From positions 412,238 through 476,237 of the forward strand of contig NZ_JOKH01000004.1 of the NCBI RefSeq assembly GCF_000722635.1: a stretch of 64,000 nucleotides of DNA, in the 5' to 3' direction. The position numbers and the translations under genes are program-made. This document shows positions 18,124 to 26,345 of the stretch, piece by piece. The DNA comes from Endozoicomonas numazuensis (GTDB lineage Bacteria; Pseudomonadota; Gammaproteobacteria; Pseudomonadales; Endozoicomonadaceae). Below the pieces are notes generated by a model. The model was not told the DNA's origin and made no database searches. It saw only the letters and a list, made by a program, of their open reading frames with translations. The first letter of the stretch is position 1; each line of letters starts with the position of its first letter.

Positions 18124-18139
18124 TAAGTCCGACAGGCTC
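18124..18139. repeat. Solo end of the 36-kb MITE family
   Basis: TAAGTCCGACAGGCTC matches the terminal repeat of the MITE at 36047-36215 (12 consecutive shared bases plus neighbours). No partner repeat lies within several hundred bases, so this is a relic or a lone end. Confidence 0.5.
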
Positions 18140-18301
18140 TAAGGTGACCTGCATTATTTTTTTGTGTCTGAATTTTTAGAGTCAGACCTTGGTAATAAGG
18201 GGGTCTGGCGGTTTTTAATGAGTGGTTTAAAGGTTTATGCTCTGACCATTCTGCAGGGGCAGAAACCTGGAACAGTCTCACGTGAGGTATAAGGTAAGAT
18301 C

Positions 18302-19051
18302 ATGAGGACCATGGGCCGATTTGTTCTGGTACTGGCTGCAGGAAGCCTTCTTGCTGCCTGTAGTTCATCAGATAAGAAGTTGGTGGTGTCACCCACCGAA
18401 GTGGAAGGTAAAACCTGGGTACTGAGTTCCCTGGATGGCAAACCACCGGTAGATGGAAAAAGAATCACCCTTGAATTCCAGTCTGCCTCTGATAAAGAAG
18501 GTAAAGTCAGTGGCAAGGGCCCCTGCAATGGTTATTTTGGAAGTTACACCATGCAGCAGGATGAGTTGCAATTTGGCAGGGTTGGCTCAACCATGATGGC
18601 CTGTCCGGAGCCCGTCATGAAACAGGAAATGGCCTTTTTCTCTGCGTTTCAGCAAGTAGATACCATGGTATCTAAAGGAGATATGCTGGTTCTGAAGAGC
18701 CGTCATAGCAAGGAAGAGCTGAAGTTTGTAGCTGAGACAGCAGAAGTCAAAGGTGTAGTAAAATCGGCTAGCGGCTATTTCCCCGCTGATTCCGATGTTC
18801 GAATCCAGCTCACGGATATTAGCAAGCAAGATGCCCGATCCAACTTGATCGGAGAGAAGAAAGTTAAGCTGAAGTATGAGCTTGATGCACCGTTGAACTT
18901 CCAGATTCCTTATTCACCCTCACTCATACAACCGAACCATACTTATTCGGTTTCTGTAGAAGTCAGGCATAAAGGCAAGCTGGTTTCCCGCAGCACCTCC
19001 AGCAATATTGTTGATCTTTCCAGACCTCTGGATATGAAAGCAGGTCAGTGA
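18302..19051 (+). CDS. META-domain and YbaY-type lipoprotein
   Basis: A 249-residue lipoprotein with signal sequence and lipobox LLAAC (Cys at about 20). Residues about 30-140 form a META (HslJ-like) domain: KTWVLSSLDGKPP, then GPCNGYFGSYTMQQDELQFG and a late VLKS strand. Residues about 145-245 match the YbaY/YscW-type domain (VRIQLTDISKQDA, then FQIPYSPSLIQPNHTYSVSVEV). The same pairing occurs in other proteobacterial envelope proteins of unknown exact role, often linked to stress. AAGGT lies six bases before ATG. The stop abuts the stop of the convergent S1/P1 nuclease pseudogene. Confidence 0.88.
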   Translation: MRTMGRFVLVLAAGSLLAACSSSDKKLVVSPTEVEGKTWVLSSLDGKPPVDGKRITLEFQSASDKEGKVSGKGPCNGYFGSYTMQQDELQFGRVGSTMMACPEPVMKQEMAFFSAFQQVDTMVSKGDMLVLKSRHSKEELKFVAETAEVKGVVKSASGYFPADSDVRIQLTDISKQDARSNLIGEKKVKLKYELDAPLNFQIPYSPSLIQPNHTYSVSVEVRHKGKLVSRSTSSNIVDLSRPLDMKAGQ

Positions 19052-19507
19052 TTACTGGTTGAGCACCTGGTTCAGAGTTTGTGACAGTCGATAGCCTGAA
19101 GTTACAATCCTTTCTCGTGAAATAATTTGTCCTCTCAGCAGGTATTTCTTGCTGAGAGGTACCTCTGGTTCTATCTGATTAAAGACTACGGCTCTTTGTA
19201 CATTAATACGTTTACGAGCCCGGTTTTCGGGGTGGGTGTCTTTCTGGTCACTGACTGTATGCCAGTAACGAGTCACTGCCAGACCTTCTTTTTTAATCGA
19301 ATCCATCCAGGTGGAAGCAATTACAAAGCTGTGAGTCTTGGGTTCGGCTTCCTTTAAAATATCCAATAATTCCTGAGCCCTCTGCCGGGCTGTTGGTGTC
19401 ATGTTCTGCCAGGCAATCCAGCTGCTGATCATATGCCCCGAGTCAAATCAGGAGTACGCAGGGCTGAAAAACAGGGCTGCCATCAAGAATAATAGGCCTC
19501 TACCCAT
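19052..19507 (-). pseudogene. Degraded S1/P1-type zinc nuclease (nonsense codon plus internal deletion)
   Basis: A start codon at 19507 with a strong Shine-Dalgarno (GAGAGGAGG) begins a signal peptide (MGRGLLFLMAALFFSPAYS). Codon 20 is TGA at 19448-19450. The same frame then reads FDSGHMISSWIAWQNMTPTA, the mature N-terminus of S1/P1 nucleases, in which TGA replaces the TGG of the N-terminal Trp that ligands zinc. Further on, STWMDSI and RYWHTV carry the next ligands. After that about 110 residues, including the HxxxD zinc sites, are missing, and the C-terminus resumes (RERIVTSGYRLSQTLNQVL). With 151 codons against 250-300 for the family, it is surely inactive. Confidence 0.75.
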
Positions 19508-19648
19508 GGTGCCTCCTCTCAAGAGTTCTAAGATCAAGTATTATCGACAGAGCACAGTAAGGCTAGAAACGCTCTCACACGATACAGTGACTGTGTTAGA
19601 TTTAGGGCCTTCGTAACACTCGCAAAAAAATAGAAAGGAGTTTTCGCT

Positions 19649-20407
19649 ATGCAGTTTCGTCCCTGTATTGACCTGCATGAAGGCAAGGTGAAACAGATAG
19701 TGGGAAGCTCTCTGCGCGATGGTGACAATTCTGCTCAGGTAAACTTTGAAAGTGACCGATCAGCTGCGGATTTTGCCGAGCTTTATCGTAAAGAGCAGCT
19801 AACGGGTGGTCATGTTATAAAATTAGGTCCCGGCAATGATGCCGCAGCGGCTTCTGCCTTGTCAGGCTGGCCCGGGGGGCTTCAGATCGGTGGCGGTATC
19901 ACGGCAGAAAATGCCACTCATTACCTGGATATGGGTGCTTCCCATGTCATTGTCACATCCTATGTATTCAAGGATGGTCAGGTGAACTTTGAAAATCTGG
20001 AGAAACTGCTGGCTGCAGTGGGCCGGGACCGGTTGGTATTGGATCTGTCTTGCAAGAAAAAGGACGGTGACTATTTTATCGTCACCGATCGCTGGCAGAA
20101 ATTTACGGACACTCGAATTAATGCAGAAACACTGAAAAAGTTAGCAAGCTATTGTGATGAGTTTCTTGTTCATGCTGCCTCGGTAGAAGGTTTGATGGCA
20201 GGGCCTGATTTAGAACTGGTTTCTCTTTTGGCTGAATACTCGCCGGTTCCTGTAACGTATGCTGGGGGCATTGCTACCCTGGAAGACATTGAGGCCGTTA
20301 GAAAAGCCGGTGACAATCAGGTGCACATTACCATAGGCAGTGCTCTGGATATTTTTGGTGGTTCTCTGGCGTTTAGAGAGGTAGTGGCGTGCTGTAAAGC
20401 TGATTAA
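19649..20407 (+). CDS. HisA, eukaryotic (HIS6-like) type 5-ProFAR isomerase
   Basis: A 252-residue (beta/alpha)8-barrel enzyme of histidine synthesis that converts ProFAR to PRFAR. The sequence follows yeast HIS6 rather than the ordinary bacterial HisA: CIDLHEGKVKQIVG at the N-terminus (catalytic Asp at 8), GGHVIKLGPGNDAAAASAL near 52, VIVTSYVF near 97, LVLDLSCKKKDGDYFIVTDRW near 130, FLVHAASVEGLMAG near 170 and ALDIFGG near the end. AAAGGAG lies nine bases before ATG. It is not in a his operon; neighbours are a nuclease pseudogene and a CHMI isomerase, which suggests a horizontally acquired or extra copy. The family call is strong, though its role in this cell is inferred. Confidence 0.9.
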   Translation: MQFRPCIDLHEGKVKQIVGSSLRDGDNSAQVNFESDRSAADFAELYRKEQLTGGHVIKLGPGNDAAAASALSGWPGGLQIGGGITAENATHYLDMGASHVIVTSYVFKDGQVNFENLEKLLAAVGRDRLVLDLSCKKKDGDYFIVTDRWQKFTDTRINAETLKKLASYCDEFLVHAASVEGLMAGPDLELVSLLAEYSPVPVTYAGGIATLEDIEAVRKAGDNQVHITIGSALDIFGGSLAFREVVACCKAD

Positions 20408-20467
20408 GCCTGTCAGGGGCCGTCCGGGGTTCCATGATACTGTCACAGGAGCCCCAGAGAGTAAGGC
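20408..20467 (+). other. Short hairpin region after hisA
   Basis: GGGGTTCC pairs with GGAGCCCC (G-U allowed) around a 14-base loop at about 20428-20457. It has no T-run, so any terminator role is weak. Confidence 0.3.
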
Positions 20468-20737
20468 TTAGCGGGCAGTATCGTACCGGGTTCTGTACGG
20501 ATAGATTTTGGACTGGCTGTTGGTTGAAAATTTTACTTCCTGAGAGTGAGCGATCTTAAACCAAATCCGCCCATACTGATTGGTTTGTCCTGCTGTAATC
20601 AGTTTTCCTTTGCTGTTGAAGACTTCAGCGAGAGTGTTACCTTCAGTAATTAAAGTGCGCCTGTCGATTCTGCTCGGTAACGATTGACCACTGCTGCAGA
20701 CTATCCAGTTTTGTAAGAAGAATTTTAATCGAGCCCT
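20468..20737 (-). pseudogene. Start-less 90-codon frame, likely gene remnant
   Basis: On the minus strand a frame is open from just after a stop at 20738-20740 to TAA at 20468-20470, with no ATG or plausible GTG/TTG at its beginning. The translated part contains SLPSRIDRRTLITEGNTLA and later GQTNQYGRIWFKI, then ends KIYPYRTRYDTAR; it looks protein-like with beta-strand alternation. It may be the 3' part of a gene whose start has been lost. No family is recognised. It faces hisA tail to tail. Confidence 0.3.
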
Positions 20738-20774
20738 TTAGAGGGGGGCAGTGTTTAAATCGAGTATCAGAAAC

Positions 20775-21131
20775 TTATTCGCACTGTTTCCGGACAACCC
20801 GCTTTGAATAGCTGTCTGTATCAATATCAAGAATTTCAACGGTCAGTATGTTTACGTCAGGGATGATCTGTTCAGCTGCACTGAGTACTTTCTGGCTTAA
20901 TCCTTTCTTCTGGGCAGGCGTTCGGCCTTTCATAATTCTGACCGTGACGTGGACAAAAGATTGGTCAGGCGCGGCTGTTTGAAAGTACTCACAGGGGAAA
21001 GCTCGTGACTTGATGTCTTCGGCTCTGAATAAACCTGATTCCAAAGCACCCTGATGAATGCCTGAGACGAGCTCTTTGATTGAGTACTTTTGTTCGATAT
21101 CAGCAGAGTACTCGATAATGCAATGAGGCAT
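20775..21131 (-). CDS. 5-carboxymethyl-2-hydroxymuconate delta-isomerase-like protein (CHMI)
   Basis: A 118-residue tautomerase-superfamily protein. It begins MPHCIIEYSAD, giving the catalytic N-terminal proline after Met removal, and continues through the CHMI pattern: RAFPCEYFQ near 43, SFVHVTVRIMKGRT near 58, and VEILDIDTDSYSKR near 98. CHMI isomerises 5-carboxymethyl-2-hydroxymuconate in homoprotocatechuate degradation. No other gene of that pathway is near, so it may act on a different substrate or be an orphan. Length is normal for the family. Confidence 0.88.
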   Translation of the reverse strand: MPHCIIEYSADIEQKYSIKELVSGIHQGALESGLFRAEDIKSRAFPCEYFQTAAPDQSFVHVTVRIMKGRTPAQKKGLSQKVLSAAEQIIPDVNILTVEILDIDTDSYSKRVVRKQCE

Positions 21132-21272
21132 AAACGGCCATCTTGGATAAGTTGATAAAGGAAGCAGAAGCCTAGCAAAAGCAGTTTAAAGGCAAAAGGG
21201 TAAGAGAGGAGGGTCACTTCAGAAATTCTTGTCTACTCTTTGATATCTGAGAAGTGTACGATGAATTAATAC

Positions 21273-22484
21273 ATGAATAGTCAAACACTGGGAAGTTCCC
21301 TGCTGGTTGCAGGTACATCAATAGGGGCAGGCATGCTGGCTTTGCCTCTGGTCTCTGCCGCAACAGGAATCTGGTCGGGTTTATTCCTGATGATGTTGAT
21401 GGCAGGGCTGGCCTGTTATGGGGGATTACTGATAGCAGAGGCCTGCCGAGCTGTTCCTGAAGCCGACAACCTTCATGGTGTCGTAGGGAGGCTATTAGGT
21501 AAATCCGGACAGGGTATAGCGATTCTGGCTATGCTGTTTCTCTACTTTTCACTCAGTTCAGCTTATATTTCAGCAGGGGCAGGGCAGTTGGCCTCTGCCT
21601 CTGAGCAATTTGGATCAGCGCTTGGTTTTTCTCAGTCTGCCATTGTGGTGGCAGTGTTCATTGCTATTTTAGTGGTGGTTGGCACAGTAGTGGTGGACTA
21701 TGCCAATCGGATGATGTTCTTTCTGATGATCGCTTTATTGATGTTCATCATGATGTTGTTACTTCCGGAAGTTGAAGTAGACAATCTGACACTTCAGCCT
21801 GGTGAGCCCAGCATGCTCTTTGCAGCCCTTCCTGTTCTTTACACCTCATTTGGTTATCACTGTGCGGTACCGACCGTTGTTCGATATGTGAAAGGCAATC
21901 CAAGGGATTTTCGTCGGGCGTTGGTTTTGGGCAGTGCATTGCCTTTTCTGGTTTATGCTCTTTGGCAGATAGCGACCAATGGGACTTTGTCATCGTTACT
22001 GATTACGAACCTTCAATCCAGTCCTGATGCAGTGGGACAGCTTATTCTCAGGATTGGAGAGGTCAGTAGTTATTCAGGCTTCAATCATCTCATCAGTGTG
22101 TTCACTGCCTGTGCATTGGGTACTTCGTTTTTAGGGGTGGCGATCGGCTTGTTCGACTATCTGGCAGAGGTTAGTCATAGGTCAGATACCATCATGGGTC
22201 GTATTCAGACTGTTTTTTTGACTCTGGGGCTCCCACTGGCTGTTGCGGTTTTATTCCCGGGCAGTTTTGTAACCACTCTGGGTTATGCCGCTGTAGCCCT
22301 GGTTATTCTGGCCGTATTCATTCCTGTCATGCTGGTGTGGGAAGCACGCAAGAAGCACCTGGAAGAGCCTTATCAGGTTGCCGGAGGTAACCTGCTGCTG
22401 GTGATAATGTGCCTGATCGGAGTGGCTGTGATTCTTGCCCAGGTTGGCATAGTTGCTGGCTGGCTGCCTGCACTGGACTCCTGA
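21273..22484 (+). CDS. Aromatic amino-acid permease (Mtr/TyrP/TnaB family)
   Basis: A 403-residue inner-membrane symporter with about eleven membrane helices. It opens LGSSLLVAGTSIGAGMLALP, the HAAAP-family signature in helix 1, then GLACYGGLLIAEACRAVPE and later FGYHCAVPTVVRYVKGNP, which carries the conserved helix 6 substrate region. TyrP, Mtr and TnaB take up tyrosine or tryptophan with protons. Which substrate applies is not readable here, although the length and helix 1 are closest to TyrP. The Shine-Dalgarno is weak. Its TGA is immediately followed by the stop of the convergent gene, leaving no space for a terminator. Confidence 0.93.
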   Translation: MNSQTLGSSLLVAGTSIGAGMLALPLVSAATGIWSGLFLMMLMAGLACYGGLLIAEACRAVPEADNLHGVVGRLLGKSGQGIAILAMLFLYFSLSSAYISAGAGQLASASEQFGSALGFSQSAIVVAVFIAILVVVGTVVVDYANRMMFFLMIALLMFIMMLLLPEVEVDNLTLQPGEPSMLFAALPVLYTSFGYHCAVPTVVRYVKGNPRDFRRALVLGSALPFLVYALWQIATNGTLSSLLITNLQSSPDAVGQLILRIGEVSSYSGFNHLISVFTACALGTSFLGVAIGLFDYLAEVSHRSDTIMGRIQTVFLTLGLPLAVAVLFPGSFVTTLGYAAVALVILAVFIPVMLVWEARKKHLEEPYQVAGGNLLLVIMCLIGVAVILAQVGIVAGWLPALDS

Positions 22485-23648
22485 TCAGTGATAAAGGTCA
22501 GGGTTATCGGGGTCTGCTATGCCTGAGTCCTGATGTGAGAGTGGGGGAGGTGTATCTTTAGAGTCTTGCACGGGAGAATATGGGTATCGATTGGCTTCCA
22601 CCTTAGCCGCCACAGCAGCAATCTCTTCTTCAGTTCTTGGTTTTTGAATGCTTTGCTTACCGCCGTTTGCCTGGAATTCGAAGTATTTTTTTGCGAAATA
22701 CTCCAGCAAGGTTCCAACACTGCCACTGGCCAAAAGGAGTTCCGAGCTGACCTTTTCGGTTTCAAGTCCTCTGGCTCTGCCTTTGGCATCAACCAGTCGC
22801 ACATCCGATCTGGCAGCTTCCAGACAGGGAGAAAATTCTGCCTGATATTTCTGGCTGATCTCACTCGTGTGTGAATTTAATTTTTTTAATGAGGGTTCCA
22901 AAAGCGTTAACCGTTGTGCCAGTACATCATCATAGTTTTTCTGGAGTTCTTTATTTCTGGCACTTTCTTGCCGCTGTCTTTTGATCAAAGCTTTTTCACG
23001 GCTATTGGGTTTGTATTTTCCTTTGCCCTGACTGACTCTATTGAGAATCATTAATGTATCTGAGTTCAGAGTTTCCAGTGCTTCGTTGGAAGCATTGAGA
23101 TCCTCTTTTGAATAGGGGTATAGAGATGTACATGCTGAGATCATATCCAGGGTTTCTTTTGCTGCTTTCTCTGCTTTTAGCCACTCTTCCTTGCAATCGA
23201 TAACGGCTAACTGTTTGTGCAGACTCTCGCGTTCTTCAAGGAGTCTGGCTGAGTCCCCTTTAACGGATGGCTTGCCAACCATGACAGACATGGCATGGAG
23301 TGCATTATCGGGTCTGTCGGATGAGTTATAGTCAGCCAGCAATGTAGTGAATCGCTGCAGCATACGTACTATTTTTTGGCCTTTCTCATAAAGCTTTTTA
23401 GTTTCTTCAGGCCATCCAGTACCGACTTCTGTAGCGCGATAAAAACCCTGAATGTCTCTTTCGCCAAGTGATTTATAACTACTCACACTTGCCTGTTTGG
23501 CTTCGGGCGACTCCTCAGTCTTTTTATCGGGACTAAAGGCATGAATTTGTTTATTGAAAGATCGGCCAGTACTCTCGGGTGATTTTTTTTTAAGTGAGCC
23601 AAAGCCGCTGTCCTGGCTGGTCACACTATCTTCTCTTGGTATATCCAT
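22485..23648 (-). CDS. Hypothetical coiled-coil protein with DSG motifs
   Basis: A 387-residue protein with no recognised family. It has a polar N-terminus carrying SQDSGFGSL (residues 11-19), a helical, charged middle with heptad-like character (about 125-270; e.g. EKALIKRQRQESARNKELQK), and a polar C-terminus with HQDSGIADP close to the end. There is no signal peptide or membrane segment. The N-terminal DSGFGS fits the DSG-phi-x-S form that eukaryotic SCF-betaTrCP recognises when phosphorylated. TTLLADYNSSD near residue 100 resembles NTLMADYNHDSG in the protein at 31975-33327. It is 60 bases downstream of the NERD-pseudokinase gene on the same strand, so the two are probably one operon. Confidence 0.75.
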   Translation of the reverse strand: MDIPREDSVTSQDSGFGSLKKKSPESTGRSFNKQIHAFSPDKKTEESPEAKQASVSSYKSLGERDIQGFYRATEVGTGWPEETKKLYEKGQKIVRMLQRFTTLLADYNSSDRPDNALHAMSVMVGKPSVKGDSARLLEERESLHKQLAVIDCKEEWLKAEKAAKETLDMISACTSLYPYSKEDLNASNEALETLNSDTLMILNRVSQGKGKYKPNSREKALIKRQRQESARNKELQKNYDDVLAQRLTLLEPSLKKLNSHTSEISQKYQAEFSPCLEAARSDVRLVDAKGRARGLETEKVSSELLLASGSVGTLLEYFAKKYFEFQANGGKQSIQKPRTEEEIAAVAAKVEANRYPYSPVQDSKDTPPPLSHQDSGIADPDNPDLYH

Positions 23649-23708
23649 TTTTTTAGTCTCTTACTTCCCACAACCCCAATATAGAAGGCTCGAATGTATG
23701 GGGTTTCT

Positions 23709-25679
23709 TCAAAGAGAGGATGGGTCCAGACCAAATTGAGTCAGGTAACTTTCTGATAAATCAGGAGAAAAATTGAATGAAAGCACTCTTTGGCAGGATT
23801 CAAAGAGGGACTGCCCTACAAGGTTGGGGTCAATAGCATCCAGAGCTTTTATGATGAAGTCTCGTGATCGTTGGTTATTCAGACTAATCGGTGTCAAAAC
23901 ATCGACAAAGCTGGCCACAAGGCCATACAGATCTTTTTCTATGTCATTTTCTTCGGCCCAAAGATTGGGGTCAGCATACTGTTGAGAGTAAGATTCTGCG
24001 GCAATATCGAGTCCCACGCCAAAATTAACCAATACAGCCCGTACCGGATTACAAATGATGTTTCGGGGACAAACAGCGCCATGAAAAATATTCATTCTGT
24101 GAAGGTATTGGAGTCCGGTCAGCAATTGGGCAAACCACATTTGGGGTTGCTGTTCTTCGTAGTGAATAAGTTCATTCAGTGAGCAGCCTTTTAACCAATA
24201 CCGGGCGATAAATAAGTCCTGGCTGGCCGGGAGTTGGCCAAAAGCGATAACCCGTTCGATGTGAGGGTGAAAGAGGTGAGAAAGGCTACGATACAAACAG
24301 CTGAGCTCTGGCCAGTGTTCGTCTATACATTGGTAGATAGAGATGCCACAGTTGTATTGCCCCTGTAAATGCTTAGCTCGCCAGAGTTGACTGGTCTCGC
24401 TGGTCTGAATACATTCTTCCAGCTGGAAATGATGATCAATGATGGCCCCTTTCTTGAGAGAGATTGCTTTCTGCTCGCCATCACATATACCCATTTCAAT
24501 CAGTGCAGACAGATCACAGCAGAGCCAGTCCAGATCCAGATTCCGTCCCAAAGCGGCTTGCTCATACCATTGATAGATACGGGGCTGGTGGGTTTGTTTT
24601 GCCAGAGAACAGAACAGAGTCGCATAGTTTTTAATGTCTTCATCGAGTGTTGAACCATTGATGATGTCAATATATTCAATATCGCCATCATCGGTGATAA
24701 AAACACAATTCTCGGACCAGTTACCTACCGTATAACCTCGGCGATGAATCTGTTGCAGAGCCAGTGCTGAATGCTTCAGGGCTTCCAATAATTGGTACGT
24801 GGTGTGTTCTTGGGGTTTGAAGGCGCTCAATGGAACACCTCGGGGCATTTTTATGGGAAGAACCAATTGCTCACCATCCTGTATGAGGGGAGCACTGTAG
24901 GGTACACCATTACAGCCTGATAGTTTCTGAAGCCTCATAAACTCGTCTCTGAGTTTCTGCTCCTGAGTGTACTGCATCTCCTCATTTTCAAAGCCCGTTG
25001 AAACCAGAATCTTTAAAAGCCAGGGAGCAGACCAGTCACCGGGTTGATAATCAGCTTGCCAGATCTCCAGACCGTGCTGAATGAACAGACACTTCACTTT
25101 ATGGAAGTCTTGAATGCGGTTGTTACGACGTTCAACCACTGAGACTTGACCCAGTGTTTCAAGCACGTGTTCTTTTTGCTTTTCTGTGACAGGAAATTTT
25201 TTCGGAGCCGTGAGACCCCATTGGTGAGTGAGAGCTGAAACAATCTGTTGAGGGGTGTATATACTGAGTGATCCGTCGTCTTTTTCAAGGGATATGCCTT
25301 CGCCTTTTCTGCCAGTGACAAAGACCATCCCCTGACACCAGGGGGCATAGACGCCTACTGGAATCTTGTGTTTGATTTTACCGGCCAGCACTCTGGCAAC
25401 GTAATTGGCTTTGGCCAGGCAGTTATCGACATCTCGTCCATCCAGGGACCAGGCATGCTGACCGGCATTAAGCCGGCCTATGTAGCCTTTTATATCAACT
25501 ACATAGATACCCCACTCTCCAATAATCAAGGCGTCTACCTCCATGGCCTGGCCAGTATGTACAGGTATTTCAATATTGGTCAGGAGGAGATAATTTTGTG
25601 GTAACTCATTCGATAATAATTTGAAGGCCCAGCGTTCAGCATCATTTACAGCGTTACCAAAACTGATTTGTTTGGCCAT
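23709..25679 (-). CDS. NERD nuclease-like protein fused to two degenerate kinase domains
   Basis: A 656-residue cytosolic protein. Residues about 1-130 form a NERD domain; EVDALIIGEWGIYVVDIKGY keeps the Asp...Asp-x-Lys pattern of the PD-(D/E)xK nuclease fold. Residues about 200-420 resemble a protein kinase: LLKIL could supply the VAIK lysine and EFMRLQKL the helix-C Glu, but the HRD/HGD loop reads VGNWSEN and DFG reads IDI. Residues about 430-630 are a second kinase-like lobe with HGAVCPRNII and NFG in place of HRD and DFG. Both appear catalytically dead. NERD-kinase fusions are known in defence proteins such as PglW of BREX type 2. The start at 25679 is chosen for GGAAG six bases upstream. 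Confidence 0.85.
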   Translation of the reverse strand: MAKQISFGNAVNDAERWAFKLLSNELPQNYLLLTNIEIPVHTGQAMEVDALIIGEWGIYVVDIKGYIGRLNAGQHAWSLDGRDVDNCLAKANYVARVLAGKIKHKIPVGVYAPWCQGMVFVTGRKGEGISLEKDDGSLSIYTPQQIVSALTHQWGLTAPKKFPVTEKQKEHVLETLGQVSVVERRNNRIQDFHKVKCLFIQHGLEIWQADYQPGDWSAPWLLKILVSTGFENEEMQYTQEQKLRDEFMRLQKLSGCNGVPYSAPLIQDGEQLVLPIKMPRGVPLSAFKPQEHTTYQLLEALKHSALALQQIHRRGYTVGNWSENCVFITDDGDIEYIDIINGSTLDEDIKNYATLFCSLAKQTHQPRIYQWYEQAALGRNLDLDWLCCDLSALIEMGICDGEQKAISLKKGAIIDHHFQLEECIQTSETSQLWRAKHLQGQYNCGISIYQCIDEHWPELSCLYRSLSHLFHPHIERVIAFGQLPASQDLFIARYWLKGCSLNELIHYEEQQPQMWFAQLLTGLQYLHRMNIFHGAVCPRNIICNPVRAVLVNFGVGLDIAAESYSQQYADPNLWAEENDIEKDLYGLVASFVDVLTPISLNNQRSRDFIIKALDAIDPNLVGQSLFESCQRVLSFNFSPDLSESYLTQFGLDPSSL

Positions 25680-25872
25680 GGTTAACTTCCGTACGGTCAA
25701 TTCTTGCAGGGGAGTGTTTCTTGAGTAGGAAGTGAGGGTGAATTCCAATCAAGACTGTCAGAGTAGTTTAGCTGGCTGTTTAACTTTGATCCGATTAGTA
25801 TCGGATCATCAAAGGAATGTGTAGAAATGATGGATTCAAACCATCTATAACAATAAGAAGAGTGAGTGCTTT

Positions 25873-26304
25873 ATGTTGCGAAAAGTTCTACTGACAGCAT
25901 CTATTCTGATCATGCCAGCCATTTCATTTGCCAATGGTTATGTCGGCCAATGGCATACAGTCAATGAAGATACCAAGAAGGCTGAGTCATTGGTCACGAT
26001 CTGGGAAGAGGGTGATGAATTGAAGGGGAAAATAGAGCGCATTCTTGATCCTGAAGCCAGAGATATGGTGTGTGAAAAGTGTGAGGGTGATAAGAAAAAT
26101 AAAAAACTGGAGGGGCTAACGTTTATTTGGGGAATGGAAAAAGAAGGCTCTCAATACGACGACGGGAAGATACTTGATCCAACCTCCGGAAAAATCTACA
26201 GCGCCAGCATGAAGCTTATTGAAAAGGGTGAAAAGCTGGAAGTCAGGGGGTATCTGGGTTTTGCAATGTTAGGAAGAACTCAGGTCTGGGTGAAGGCTGA
26301 GTGA
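25873..26304 (+). CDS. DUF2147-family periplasmic protein
   Basis: A 143-residue exported protein: signal peptide (VLLTASILIMPAISFA), then the DUF2147 pattern GQWHTVNEDTKKAESLVTIW, VCEKCEGDKKNKKLEG with two cysteines, LDPTSGKIYSASMKL and a final LEVRGYLGFAMLGRTQVW. The fold is a small beta-barrel of the lipocalin-like type. The role is unknown; the family is common in marine and host-associated proteobacteria. The gene is single and is convergent with gntP, sharing the hairpin between them. Confidence 0.9.
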   Translation: MLRKVLLTASILIMPAISFANGYVGQWHTVNEDTKKAESLVTIWEEGDELKGKIERILDPEARDMVCEKCEGDKKNKKLEGLTFIWGMEKEGSQYDDGKILDPTSGKIYSASMKLIEKGEKLEVRGYLGFAMLGRTQVWVKAE

Positions 26305-26307
26305 TTG

Positions 26308-26338
26308 TGAAAAGTGGGCAGACCCAAGTCTGCCCACT
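26308..26338 (-). terminator. Terminator between the DUF2147 gene and gntP
   Basis: An 11-bp perfect stem (AGTGGGCAGAC / GTCTGCCCACT) with a four-base loop is followed on the minus strand by TTTTCAC. It ends gntP and may also stop the convergent transcript. Confidence 0.8.
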
Positions 26339-26345
26339 CCGTCTG

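Noticed and set aside
19052-19432. A functional 126-residue protein starting at an internal ATG
   Set aside because: The upstream signal peptide, Shine-Dalgarno and in-frame TGA show that this is the remainder of a disrupted S1/P1 nuclease.
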